From assembly GCA_963930655.1 (NCBI GenBank), contig OZ005610.1, positions 1,927,001 to 1,991,000 of the forward strand: a stretch of DNA of 64,000 nt, given 5' to 3'. The first letter of the stretch is position 1. Each line of letters starts with the position of its first letter. Shown here in pieces: positions 1 through 14,200 of the stretch. The translations under genes were made by a program, and so were the position numbers. The notes under the pieces are model-generated. The model was not told the origin of the DNA. It was given only the letters and a program-made list of their open reading frames with translations, and did not search any database. Source of the stretch: Myrica gale (lineage: Eukaryota; Streptophyta; Magnoliopsida; Fagales; Myricaceae).

Positions 1-1998
<1,998 letters not shown>

Positions 1999-1999
1999 G

Positions 2000-2011
2000 T
2001 ATAAAACCCTA
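2000..2011 (+). promoter_or_regulatory. TATA box overlapping a telo-box upstream of AspRS
   Basis: TATAAAAC at 2000-2007 lies about 80 bases before the AspRS start codon. AAACCCTA, a telo-box common in promoters of plant translation genes, overlaps it at 2004-2011. The pyrimidine-rich stretch that follows (2013-2040) suits a leader. Function is inferred from position and motif only. Confidence 0.55.
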
Positions 2012-2086
2012 GGTCATTTCTTCCTTCAACTCCACTTCTAATCCGTCACAAGCAGCGGCCTCGGAATTTTTTCAACTGGTTCAAAG

Positions 2087-5000
2087 ATGTCCTCCAACGA
2101 ATCCCAATCCCCTTCATCGGGCTCCGTGCCAGAGCAGCTGTTGCCACCTCAGCACCAACAAGAAGAAGAGGAAGACGAATCTTCCAAGTCTCAGAGCAAG
2201 AAAGCTGCCAAGAAGGAAGCCGCCAAGCAGGAGAAGCTCCGCCGCCGTCAGGAAGCCGCATTGGCCTCCTCCGCGCAGTCACTCTCCGTCGAGGAGGACG
2301 ACCCGCTATCCGCCAATTACGGCGATGTCCCGCTCCCGGAGCTCCAGTCGAAGGTCTCCGCCGATCTCCGAGACTGGACCGAGGTCGGCGCGCTGACCGA
2401 GGCCCTGAAGGACCAGCATGTGCTCGTACGCGGGCGCGCGCAAGCGATCCGCGCCGTCGGGAAGAACATGGCTTTCCTGGTCCTCAGAGAGAGGGGGTTC
2501 ACCGTCCAGTGCGTCGTTACCGTGCAGCCCGACGCCGTGAGCCGCCAGATGGTGAGGTACGCCGCTGGGCTGAGCCGAGAGTCGATCGTAGACGTCGAAG
2601 GGCTAGTCTCCGTCCCCAGTGTTCCCATCAAAGGTGCAACGCAGCAGGTTAGCAATACATACTTCGTGCATGTGCATTCATCTGATGTGTGTATGTGTGA
2701 ATGAATGAATGCATTTATCCCTGCTTGCACGGATAAACGTATTATAACCGGAGAAAGTGATGAGCTTTGTGAAGAATTGTAAATTCTAGGGTGTGATAGT
2801 AGTATATCAAGGGGGCATGTGGAGGGATAGGAGCTTGGTGACTACGTTACAAAATTTGAGCAATTCATCATAAATAAACATACGATTCCTGGAAAAACAT
2901 GCATGTAGTAGTCAGCACTACTGTATTGTCATCTCACCGGAATGGATTATTATAAACATACGCATGCTTCAAAGACGGATATACAGTTAGTCGAAATTGT
3001 GAGATGAGAGCAATACGAAGTCGATTATGGGAAATTTGAAATGTATTTCATGCGAGAAGCGGGTGCATGTTGGATTCAGAAGCATTGGTTGGCAGTTATG
3101 AATCTGTGAATAGAATAGCAAAGGGAACTTATACCTATCATTTCCTCTGAGTTGGCTTGCATGCAAGTGTACGGGGAGTACTGGATCAGTAGGCTGCTCC
3201 TCTTTAGTAGAAAAGTTCACCTGTTCAGCTAGACTCTTATTACACTTATTGACACAAGTTTGTGTTTTTGTTTCAAAAATGAAGTTATGAAGTGGTTGGG
3301 AATTGTGGTCAGTGATTTTTTAGATTTATGTGCCATGACATTGATCCGTTGGATATGTTAATATCCTTGAAGGTTGAAGTTCAAGTGCACAAAATATTCT
3401 GCATTAACAAGGCTATGCCAACATTACCCATTAATATCGAAGATGCTGCTCGTAGTGAAGTTGAAATTGAGAAAGCTTTGCAGGTACATCTACTGATGAG
3501 GATCTATCTCTCTCTCTCTCTCTCTTCTTGTTTGATCTCTATTTACCTTAGCATTTCAATTAGTTTATAGTATCGCTAGTTTGATACTGAGCATTGGTAA
3601 AAAATTTTATTCCTTGAGATGTATAATTTTGTTGTTGGATGATTTGATGGGTGCAGGCTGGAGAACAACTTGTTCGGGTTAACCAGGATACTCGTTTGAA
3701 CTACAGAGTCCTTGACATGCGAACACCTGCTAATCAAGGAATTTTTCGCATACAATGCCAAGTTGGAAATGCAAGTTCCTGCCCTTTATGGCTTATGTGT
3801 TATACCTGATTTATTATTTGTCACATCGTTGTGCAGCATGTTAAATGTGGTAGGATATAGAACATCAGAATTCTAGCTGCCCTCCCTAATAAAACCACAT
3901 AGGCCGGTTTTCCATTATGTAATTGAGAGAGAGAGTTACCATTGGCTGGACATAGAAATAGAAAATAGATGCAGGGGCAGGGGCAGGCAGCATCGGTTGG
4001 TTTGGAATTGAAAAGGGAGTATTTTTGTCTTATATTCCCTCCACCTTTCCAATAGAAATTAATGGATGGTGGGAATTGTATTTTAATGCATTCAACTTTT
4101 TAATAATGGATTCATTATTGACAATTTAGTCTTTTGGGCTTTTGTCTCAAATATTTTTTAGTCAGCTTATAGTAAGTCCATTGTTATTAGTCATATACCC
4201 GCCCTACACATCATTTTGCTGAATTAGTTGCACTATTTTGCAGATCTTCAGACAGTTCTTGCTATCTGAAGGTTTTGTCGAAATCCACACTCCAAAATTA
4301 ATAGCTGGCTCGAGTGAAGGTGGTGCTGCTGTCTTTAAACTGGATTATAAAGGGCAACCTGCATGCCTGGCTCAATCACCTCAGCTCCACAAGCAAATGG
4401 CAATTTGTGGTGATTTTGGACGTGTCTTCGAGATTGGTCCTGTTTTCAGAGCGGAGGATTCCTTTACTCATCGGCATCTATGTGAGTTTACAGGTCTTGA
4501 TGTGGAAATGGAGATTAAGAAGCACTATTTTGAGGTAATTTTTGGGTTTGGAGGTTTGTTTCGTATCAGCATCTAAATTTAGTGATGGTCTGTGATTTGC
4601 TGATGGTTTGTACTTGTTTGTGCAGGTTATGGACGTTGTGGACCGCTTATTTGTCACGATGTTTGACACATTGAATGAGAATTGTGCAAAGGAACTTGAA
4701 GCAGTGGGGAGGCAATATCCATTTGAACCTTTGAAGGTCATCATTCATTATGAGTTTCAAATAGTTGGAATACTTCGATGTTGACATTCCTATCCTACAT
4801 ATGTCTTAACTCACGTCTTGATCTTGAATCCGATTGCTACTGTTGGAATTGCAGTACCTGCGAAGTACCCTAAGGCTTACATTTGAAGAAGGGATCCAAA
4901 TGCTTAAGGTAATAACAATGCTTTTACCGTTTTTCATCTCCTCTGAATACTTACAAATCAAGAAGATACTAAGTTATGCATGCTCTGAACAAATAATGAA

Positions 5001-7024
5001 ATTAATCAACGGGGGATGATGCCCATATACTGATTCATCAAAAAAAGGGTGGATGCCCATATACTTGGGTTTTCTTCCACATGTAGGAGTCAGGGTTTGA
5101 GAGTGTTGGGGGAAACGCCCCCTGAATTACTGTTACACTCACAATGTGTGAATGTTTTGATCAAGAAGTTATACCTAATTCCCTTATGATATTGACTATC
5201 TTTTTGGCTGGTGAGGCAATTGCAGTGCCCTAGAGCTTCACACAGTGCTCTGTTGAGTGGTAGTTTGCTGATGTGGTTGATGTTTACCCCATCTCGACTC
5301 TTAGGACTGGAAGAATAGGCAATAGAGGATTCTTGATGGCATTCAATTAGTTTCTACCTCGCTATGTTTATTTTCAATGCTTTTTTGTCTTTTTGTTTTT
5401 CTTTTGGCTGTAAATATTTGCGTGTAATTTATATACTACAAGATATGAACCCAAAAGGTGCTATAAAGGGCTACTGGAAGTTGGTGCTTATGCTTAGCAA
5501 GACTACTGCATGGCTTGCTTATAATTACACAGTTTCCTTCTTTCTTTACCTTTTAGGAAGTATGATTATTCTTTTGATAAATGGAAAAAGGTTGTTGCTG
5601 AATTTTGTACTTGTTTGTACAGCATGCTGGTGTAGAAGTTGATCCACTTGGGGACCTAAATACTGAAACTGAAAGAAAGTTGGGACAGCTTGTTTTAGAG
5701 AAGTAATATACTCTTTCTTGATTTTCTAGCCTGCCTATATTTTTTGTCGTGTTCGTTTCTCATCTTTCCTAATTAAATTGTGTTGCGAATTATAAAAATC
5801 GGCCAGTTATATAAATTACAGTTTGACTTTGACGATTGTTGTAGGTATGGTACTGAGTTCTACATCCTTCACCGTTACCCCTTGGGTATTAGGCCATTCT
5901 ATACAATGCCTTCCTATGATAATCCATCATACAGTAACTCATTTGATGTCTTTATTCGAGGTAAATTATTAACTGTTAGATCAGTATGCCTGTTTCAAGT
6001 ATTTTTGGCTATTAATAATACAGGGAATTATTTTATCTATGCGGCTTGGATATGCTCATATGAAAATTCTTGAATAGTAGAACATTTCTCTATTGTAGAT
6101 CCCAATCATAGGCTATTATTGATCTTAATTATTTATGTTCCATGTTCCTTAGGTGAGGAAATAATTTCAGGAGCTCAGCGTGTACATGTACCAGAATTCT
6201 TGACTGAACGTGCACAGGCATGTGGGATTGATGTCAAGACAGTATCAACATATATTGATTCTTTCAGGTGATTTTCAGTTGTTATTCTTCAGTTTTCCAT
6301 AATTTCATGCAATTGATTAGCAGTACGCAAATCTCTGCAAGTTTTGGTTAGTGTGAAGCCCTGTTAATTATTAGTCTTCTTGCTATTGTGAGAAGTTAAT
6401 CTGGTCAAATACATTTGTCCATGGCTAGTCGTCGATAGGGGTGCATGATCAAATAACCGGAAGAACTTTTATATTCAATTTTTCAGATTGAATGCACAAT
6501 AACTTTATGAATACCTTGAGTTGAATGGAATTCTTTTACAAATTCATCAGACTTTGCCTTTCTTGGAACTTGGAGTTATCTCTACATGGATTGGTTTGGG
6601 GATGATGTTAAATTTTATGCTTTATATGGTGCGGCATATGTCTATTAGATGCATTCAATGTCCAAGTCTTGGGGCTTTTAGTCCTAGTGTGGTTTGCATT
6701 TCAATCAAGATAAAACAGAGGATTCTACCAAAAGAGAAGAGATTTGAACTCTTAAAAAGTTTCTACTCTCTTGAATTATGCATTTGCTTTGCTACTGAAA
6801 CTATGCAGAAATCAAGCGTAAAGCTCCCAGCATTTTGTCTTATCTCCTACGTGTTTCTGACCTCACGACTGTGATATCATAATGTTGGTGATTGCAGATA
6901 TGGTGCACCTCCACATGGCGGATTTGGAGTAGGATTGGAGCGTGTGGTGATGCTTTTCTGTGGTTTGAATAACATCAGGAAAACCTCTCTTTTCCCTCGT
7001 GACCCGCTTAGGATTGCTCCGTGA
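2087..7024 (+). CDS. IBI1: Aspartyl-tRNA synthetase, cytosolic (class IIb), 10 exons
   Basis: Charges tRNA-Asp in the cytosol. The Arabidopsis orthologue IBI1 also perceives the priming agent beta-aminobutyric acid (knowledge). Exons: 2087-2647, 3373-3483, 3657-3770, 4244-4534, 4626-4736, 4855-4908, 5623-5702, 5845-5960, 6153-6267, 6898-7024. They join in phase to 559 residues, the usual plant length. A Lys/Glu-rich N-terminal extension (about 10-60) precedes the OB-fold anticodon-binding domain (about 95-220). The catalytic core shows motif 1 (FVEIHTPKL, about 273), motif 2 ([14 protein letters not shown], about 328-341) and motif 3 ([13 protein letters not shown], about 525-537). It ends in [12 protein letters not shown], the normal eukaryotic terminus. 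Exon 1 is much more GC-rich than the rest, which is common for plant first exons. Intron 3 starts with GC instead of GT (listed separately). All domains are intact. Confidence 0.97.
3771..4243 (+). other. Non-canonical GC-AG intron 3 of AspRS
   Basis: The exon ends with codons for CQVGN and the next exon starts with IFRQFLL, as in other plant AspRS proteins. The junction base pair is AAT|GCAAGT, so the donor is GC within an otherwise perfect GCAAGT consensus, and the acceptor is TTTTGCAG. A GT donor exists at 3762-3763 but would delete V-G-N from a conserved segment. Confidence 0.75.
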
Positions 7025-8261
7025 TAGTTTTATTCCATCGGGTTGAAAGCTTTTTCTTGAGAGTTCATGCTTAACAGCGTTGAAATACACGAGTTCCTAC
7101 AGAGAGAGCATTGCACTTGAGCATGTGCATTTGTATCTGTTGCCATTCTTTATCTGCCACTTTTAGTGACGGTGAGTTTTGGTAATTGTTCACTACTTTA
7201 TTATGAAACATGTGGAAATTTCCTTGGAATTCGTTTTTTTAATAAAATTATTTCTGATGAGGTAAATAAGTTAAAAGGGAGGTAACAATATTACCAGTGG
7301 GGTTTCACGGTACGAATGATGGGTTACAAGCTGGAACTTTTAGCTTTGAGTTCTGACTATGAAGTGGGATATAAAACTGTGGGGATGGGGACCAGATTAA
7401 GACCATTACCCTTTGCCAACTTCTCGTCTGAAGCTCCAATTTTTCTCCTACCCCCTCTTCGATTGTGGTTTTTTCTTTGCAGCAAATGGACATCGGAGCT
7501 ATCCAATTGAGATATAAGAATCTTGATTTTTTGTATTTTTATCTCCTCTTAAAATAGGTTGAAATTGTGAGAGCCTTAGGTCCATTTAGCTGGTTTTTTA
7601 GGGCTTCGGGCCCCGTTAGTTTGTAGCTGGCCCTTTGGGAACTGTCAAAGTGGACGCCTATTAAATGTTTTTTTCCCACATTTTAATATATTTTCAGTAT
7701 TTACCTAAGTTAGAAAAAAATTCATACTATTCTTGTACTTCCTCAGTCTCATAAATTAATACTGGGATTCATCACAAGTGAAGACGGTACGTCCCTTGGT
7801 GACAAAGCTACTTCCTTTCTCTCTCGTCGTGCGTGTTATTCCAATCTCAGACAAGGCGGACCCTGAATCTGCTTATGGTTTTCTCCTCTACACGTGCGAA
7901 TCTACCCCACTTCAACTCCAAAGCTCCTAATCGAATGCTTTTACTCGCTATAGAGGCATTGATCTACAATGGAACCAATGAATATTTGTGACCTTCATTG
8001 TGAGATCGTCCCCCGAATAGAGAGGAAACAACAACTCGGGTATTAAAAGAAAAGAAAAAAAAAACAGATGAGAATCTACATCTCAGCTGATTAAAAAAAT
8101 GACGTAGATAGACTGCTCTCGCACTGGCTCTCCCTCTCCCTCTCCCTCTCCCTCTTTTAACTCCACTAAGAAACTAAATGAATAAAATCCCTGAGGAGAA
8201 ACCCACTAAATAATAATTACATAATCTGGGCTACAATTTAAACCTAAGAATCATGTAAAAT
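7025..8261. other. Intergenic region between convergent AspRS and DCAF1 genes
   Basis: This is the shared 3' region of two convergent genes, so it should hold both 3' UTRs and polyadenylation signals. AATAAAAT at about 7242 is a plausible AspRS signal. A short CT-rich microsatellite (TCCCTC repeats) is at about 8128-8155. The ORF pair near 7305-7510 has no family resemblance. No other structure was recognised. Confidence 0.5.
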
Positions 8262-11200
8262 TTAATAACCAAAACCGTTGAAATCATCCTCATCATCACT
8301 ACTGAAAGATTCAACCAATTGACTATCATTGTCATCCTCATCACCCTCTGTCACAATCTCCAGTATTCCACCTCCCCCATCCAGCATGAAATCCCCGTCA
8401 TCGTCATCGTCATCAAGGTCACTCACACTATCATCATCATCATTACTCAAATCAATATCACTTTCCCCATCCCCGTCAAGATCCGGGCCCAATAAAGGAT
8501 CTACATCAGCATCATCATCATCATCATCATCTTCCTCCTCACTCTCAGCATCGTCAGGATCAGAATCATCATCCGTTGGCCTTCGGCGACCAATTTCGTA
8601 AATCCTAGCAGAAGAAAAAACCTCTTCCTGGTCATCCATTGTTATCAACCCTACAAAGGAATCTGTTGGCTCTGTAGCAAAATCAAGGACACAACGATCT
8701 ACTGGTATAGTGGCTATGTCAGAGTAGTTGACTGCATCCACCGTGCGGAAAGCAGCAAAGAGAGGATGCTTGACTCGTCGTGTGTGAACTGCAGACATTA
8801 CATCCTCAAGATTTCTCCTAAGGATTGCATAAATCACATCCCCACGCGCGTTGAATGTTATCATTGTTTGGTCTAACGAAGGTACACTACGGAGGAGCCT
8901 GAACTTCCTAAGATCCCAGACCTCTGAGTTTATAATTACCTGTCAAAACGAAAGTTTTACATTAATCAAAATCATAAGGAAACTATCTCTATTCCTTTCT
9001 TTCTCTTTGTTGGGGGGGGGGGGAATTTCGAGGAGCTGGTGCTTAACCCTTCTTAATAAAACACAGTTCAAGAAGAAGAAAAATATGACCAAGTACTGAT
9101 CATCAACACCTTTTCTGGAAAATCTTCTTTTTTTTAAAAAAAAAAATGTCCAGTATAAAGTTTCTTTGGATGAAGATTATAACAGAGAAGTTTTACCTTT
9201 AGTGATGAATAGTTCAACAGGCTAGAAACCAATGATAATCAGACAAGCGACACTACTATAACTACTGTAGCAGAGACAGCATTTTGCATACCTCATTCCC
9301 TGCTGGATGAAAACCACCACCTCCATAATCCGTAAATTGATCAAAGCGATGAATAGGGCCAGAAACCCGCTGGTCCCACAAGACCCCATTCCATAGCAGC
9401 ATAGCATCCGAAGGGCTGAAGTGTATTTGAGAATATATATGCCCTCGACCTGTCGAGCTAGACCTGTCCGACAGCTTCGATTCCAACTGGCAGGTCTGGA
9501 TATTATATAGGAGAATTTCTCGTGGTGCTGGCTCTGATGTTAGGGCTGCAAAAATGCTTCCAGAATTGCTAAACCTTGCAGCCTTACACCCTTCAAATGG
9601 ATGCATTGGCCCTCCTGAGATTGAAGATGCATCCCACAACCTAACATCCTGAGAGCTCGATGAAAGCACCAGCTGTGTCTCACCAGAAAGATATGATTCA
9701 ACTAGTGTCAAAGGAGACTGATGGCTTGGGCAGCTCTCCAATACAGTGTTGCTGTTTGAGTCAAAAAATTTTAGCTCTCCAGAGTGGCTGCCAACTGCAA
9801 GACGGGAGGAGTCCCCAAGAAAATTGATGCAAGTCAAAAGAGCACAAGCATCGTCCCTACAAGTTCTCCAAGGTCTGAATCTGCTGTAAACAAACTGGCG
9901 ATCCCTGCGATTCCCATGTACTCCACCATATATACTTTTGAACTCATGTGTACCAAGTCGAGCTGTCACATTTGATGGGGCATCAAGGCTTCGTTTAGGT
10001 TCAGGACAAACATGAGGATGTAGGAGAGAGAGTGGTGGAAGAGTTGTTATAGGGGCAGGGCATTGGCGATGCTGGTGCTTCAGATATTGAACAACAAGAG
10101 AATCTAGAGTTAACCGCTCTGCGCTGCTGGGCTGAGGATCATTTAGGAGCCCAAGTTGCGAGGACGGTGTCACCTGACCCATAGTGGTGTTACCATATTG
10201 GTTGTCATCCATATAATCCGCCAAGCACCCAACTGGCAGTGATCGCCCATGCTGATCTCTTAGGTTAGAACTTGGCGTATAGAGCCCAATGTTATCAGTT
10301 AATAGATTGCTCTTACGAGAACTGCTGGGTGTTGGACAAATTGGAGAACGGAGTCCTTGCTCACCTGTTTGGAGTCGTTTCCCGGAGGATGAAACCAACG
10401 CAACATCCTTAAACTCTGATAGTTTTCGCTTCATTGGCAATACAATTGGGGTCTTACATTGCAACTCTGTATCAAGATTAGGTTTCAGCAAGGACTCTGA
10501 AGGAGTTTCTGAAGCAATTACAGGTACAGTAGATGATTTTGAAGCACTGAAGACTTTCCTGACAGATATAGATTGAGAATCATGGGATTGCAACTGATTT
10601 CTCAAGTGTGAACCAAAACTAGGTGAGAAAGCCAGAGGCTTTTTCTTTGAAGAAGATACAGTTGAATCACACTTCAAACTTATATCCTCATCCCTGGTGG
10701 AAAGTCTCGATTTGTCATTAAGAAATCCACAAGGGGATCGACCAGAGGGCCACTGGACTTGTGGAGAGGGGGCTTCTTGACTGCAGGTTTGGTGCGCAAG
10801 AGACGATGGAGCTGCCAAGGATGGCAAAGGAGTCAACTGAGCCTCTTTTAAGAGTGCAGAAGCAGTTGCACCCAAACCAGATGCCTGTAGGTGTTCGTGG
10901 ATCAGAAGTAAAAGTTCCCTGGGATTTTTATAAGCATATTCCACAAGAAGAGCATCAAAAGGTGAATAGAAAAGGAATTAGTAGAAATACTAAACGTATA
11001 AGTCACAATACAAAAGAAATCACAAGTACAAGTACCTGGAGTGGTAAGTAATAGGAGTAGCAGCAGCTATAGCTGCTCTTTCTATGCGCCTCAAAGTAGG
11101 GGTAGCGGCATCAGTAGCTGCTAATGTACTTGCACGCCCTGAATTTGTCACAATCTGTAAATAGAAGGTGTACTATAAGTCTCATTTACTTCTGCAATGA

Positions 11201-14200
11201 AGAAAGATTTTATATTGTCGAATAACTTCGCAATTTTTTTATGGGCTTGTCAATAGGAAACCAACTTGAAGTCCCGACCTCTAAGCAACTCTAATTTCTG
11301 CATGTTAAAGAGGGGAAAAAGCAGACTTACAGCAATCAGTTCAATTGCCGCCTGGGAAAGTTCAGCTTGCCACCTGCCTTGCTCAGTTCCGGATGTCTGG
11401 CCACCTGAATCTCGAATTAGTTCTGACAGCTTTTTCCCAACCTAAGATACCAAATTGCACTTAGTCACACAGTGATGACCTAGGACAACTTATTCACTAA
11501 TTTTTCAGAGAACTTATCCACACAGTTGTGACATATAATCAGAAAGGCAGCAACCTCTATGAATCCAGCAAAAGCATAACCTGTCTCTTTTTTTTTTTGG
11601 CTTAGTACTAAAGCCTTGTGGAAGCTTAAATTGGATAAGATAACGATTTCTGCAACTGTGCTTGCATTGATCAGGTACCTCTTCCAGTAGGTGACCAAAA
11701 TATAAGATAAAATCTTTGGACCTGCTTTTCTTTCTAAAATTCCCTTTCCTTGCCTTGAAAACTGTTAATTCCGCCCTCATATTCCTACTCCATTTTGCAA
11801 CTATAGTAAACATTGAGGCTTACCGATCAAATGGGAACATTCATGTACCTATTTCACAAAAAAAGCCAGTTGTGTGTTGGCTCTTTTGAGGACCACCAAT
11901 ATGTTTAGTTCTTAGAAGTATAATACCTCGTTCATGGGCCACTAGAAATGGAAGTCCTGAAACATTATAAACTCTGAGGGCTCTTTTCTTTAATTTACCC
12001 CATATTGGACCAATATAGAACTAGGTATGAATTAAAGCAGCCCAGGATAGGTTCAATTGATTTGAGTGGGACTTGCTGACTGCAGTGCCAATTCTAATTT
12101 CTTAGAAAACATCTTCCATTATCACCACATCTGGCACCAGAGGACTCCATATACGGCTTAGAAAAAGAAGCAAAATATGACATTCAAGTCATTTCATGTA
12201 AAGCTATTCCTAACAAGAATGAGCAAAAGTTCATTACCTGAAGCTTTGTCAATATGTGAGCAATCGTATCATCTCTGGCTAGACCAAGCAAGACTCGGCA
12301 AGCAAGAGCACGCAGACAATCAAGGGCAGCGGGAGGTGAATAAATACGTGGTTGGAGGAGATGAAGAAGAACCTTTATGCCATTGTTGGCACGTACAGCA
12401 TCTCTTGCTTGACGATATCCTAGTTCCAGTTGTGCAGCAAGGCCAGCACAACCTGCTCCAGCACCTAAGGATATTCTACGATCTCCAACAAGTCCTGAAG
12501 TGGCTGTGGCAACAGGAGTTTGAGAAGTGCTGATGGAGGACTGTGGACCAGTTCCAGCAGCACTGCCCCGATCTACCACACTAGATTCCACATTCCGCTC
12601 CCTTAGATCACTCTGACTGGACATATTAACTACTCGATCTGAATTATTACGTTCTGTGTTTCTGTCTCTGGTCTCCGTGGCAGGACCATATGAGTTTTGA
12701 GCAGAAACAGAATGCTGACCTTGTGAGAGTAATGGCGGTCTATTACTTATAGCAGGTGGAGGACAAACAAGATTGACCAACACATTCAGCGCTGGTTGAA
12801 TGATCTGCAAAGAGGCAAGCAAAAATTTAGAATGCAATACCCTGGTGAATGAAAAGGAAAGCATGATACCTAGTCTCTAGAAAACTGCTTCCCGCATCCT
12901 TAAATGATATAAATAATACCAAAGATAATTAAGTATTTGAGAGCATGTATTACCTCTGGGTCCACACAGCTACTAGCACTATTCGCTGCATCCAGAATGA
13001 CTGCTATACCAACACGATTATTGCTTAATGTGGCATTCACGATCATCTTGCGGCTGTTCGGTACTAGCGTAACAATATGCAAAACACCCAATGCATACTG
13101 AAGCAAATCATGCAAATAGCGCTCAACAGGGGGGGCCTACATACCGCCAAAGTTAAATATGAGACAGAATGCAAGAAGCAAAACCAAGAAAGCAAAGTTA
13201 AAAACTGATTACACCATACCTGACACAATTCCAACAGGGTAATATGTCCATTACAGCTTAAGAACTTCTCAACTGCAGGCCAGCGAGTTCTTACAAACCC
13301 GGGACCCAGCTTTCGATCCTTTTGTAACTGCAGAAACACTGCATCCATAGCTTCATTACTGATGTCAATTGGTTTGTAAGCTGCCCTCACACTTGGAGTA
13401 TTACGGGCTGTACTTCGACTGTTTTTATTTGGACGGATGGAATCCACAAGCAAAAGAAGATGAGCTCTAAAATATTGCCGCAAAGCAACACAGGTGTGGT
13501 AAGCTATCTGCTTCTCCGAGGATGTCAGCACTTCCGCAGATGAACGGTCATTCCGAAATGTTCCTGAACTGGACAAGCCTAACGCTCCAGTATTTACTCC
13601 AGATCTTACTAAGGCAGCATCATTTAAAAGGCCCAGCAATTTCTTTAAACCATCCTGAGCATCAAAGGCATCAAGAACTGCTCGGAAGACAAATGCAGCA
13701 GCAAAAAACAAGGCAGCATTTTTTCTAGCTTGGTCCTGGGGACACTCGAGAAGTTGGATAGCTAACTCAACCCCCTGGTGAACAACATCTGAAGGAAGAG
13801 CACAGACCCGTTCCATTATTCCCTGCAGTGAGTTCTCAGAAAGTAAGAGCCCAATTGCCAAATTACATAAAAAGTATCAATTACATAAAACGTATCCGGA
13901 GTTCATCAGAATAAGAGAAAGGACAAAAAGAAGCAGGTAAAAGTTATGTATGGAGGGAAAAGAAAAGTTTTCCAACGGACATTAAAAGCCATTACCTGGA
14001 GAGAACCAATCGTAAATAAGCAGGAAGAAAGGCCAAAGAAGGTTTGCGCAACTCTAGGGACCGAAAGCAGTTTCTGCATGCCACCTCGATCCACAAATAA
14101 TGCAGCAAATTTCCGGTGAGCAGCCAAGGCACAGATTAGTTTCATTACATCAGGTAAGAGAATTGCAACTTTTGATGCCTCGTTGTGTCTGGAACTCCGT

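Noticed and set aside
3507..3525. CT microsatellite in AspRS intron 2
   Set aside because: Ordinary simple repeat with no sign of function; similar GA/CT runs occur at about 33440 and 35910.
8329..8601. 90-codon Ser-rich ORF on the plus strand
   Set aside because: It is the antisense of the Asp/Glu-rich tail of DCAF1; GAT/GAC runs read backwards give Ser codons.
9011..9023. G-run in DCAF1 intron 13 as a G-quadruplex
   Set aside because: A single homopolymer with no spaced G-tracts around it, and homopolymer length may be a sequencing artefact. The same applies to the G/C runs near 16211 and 16609.
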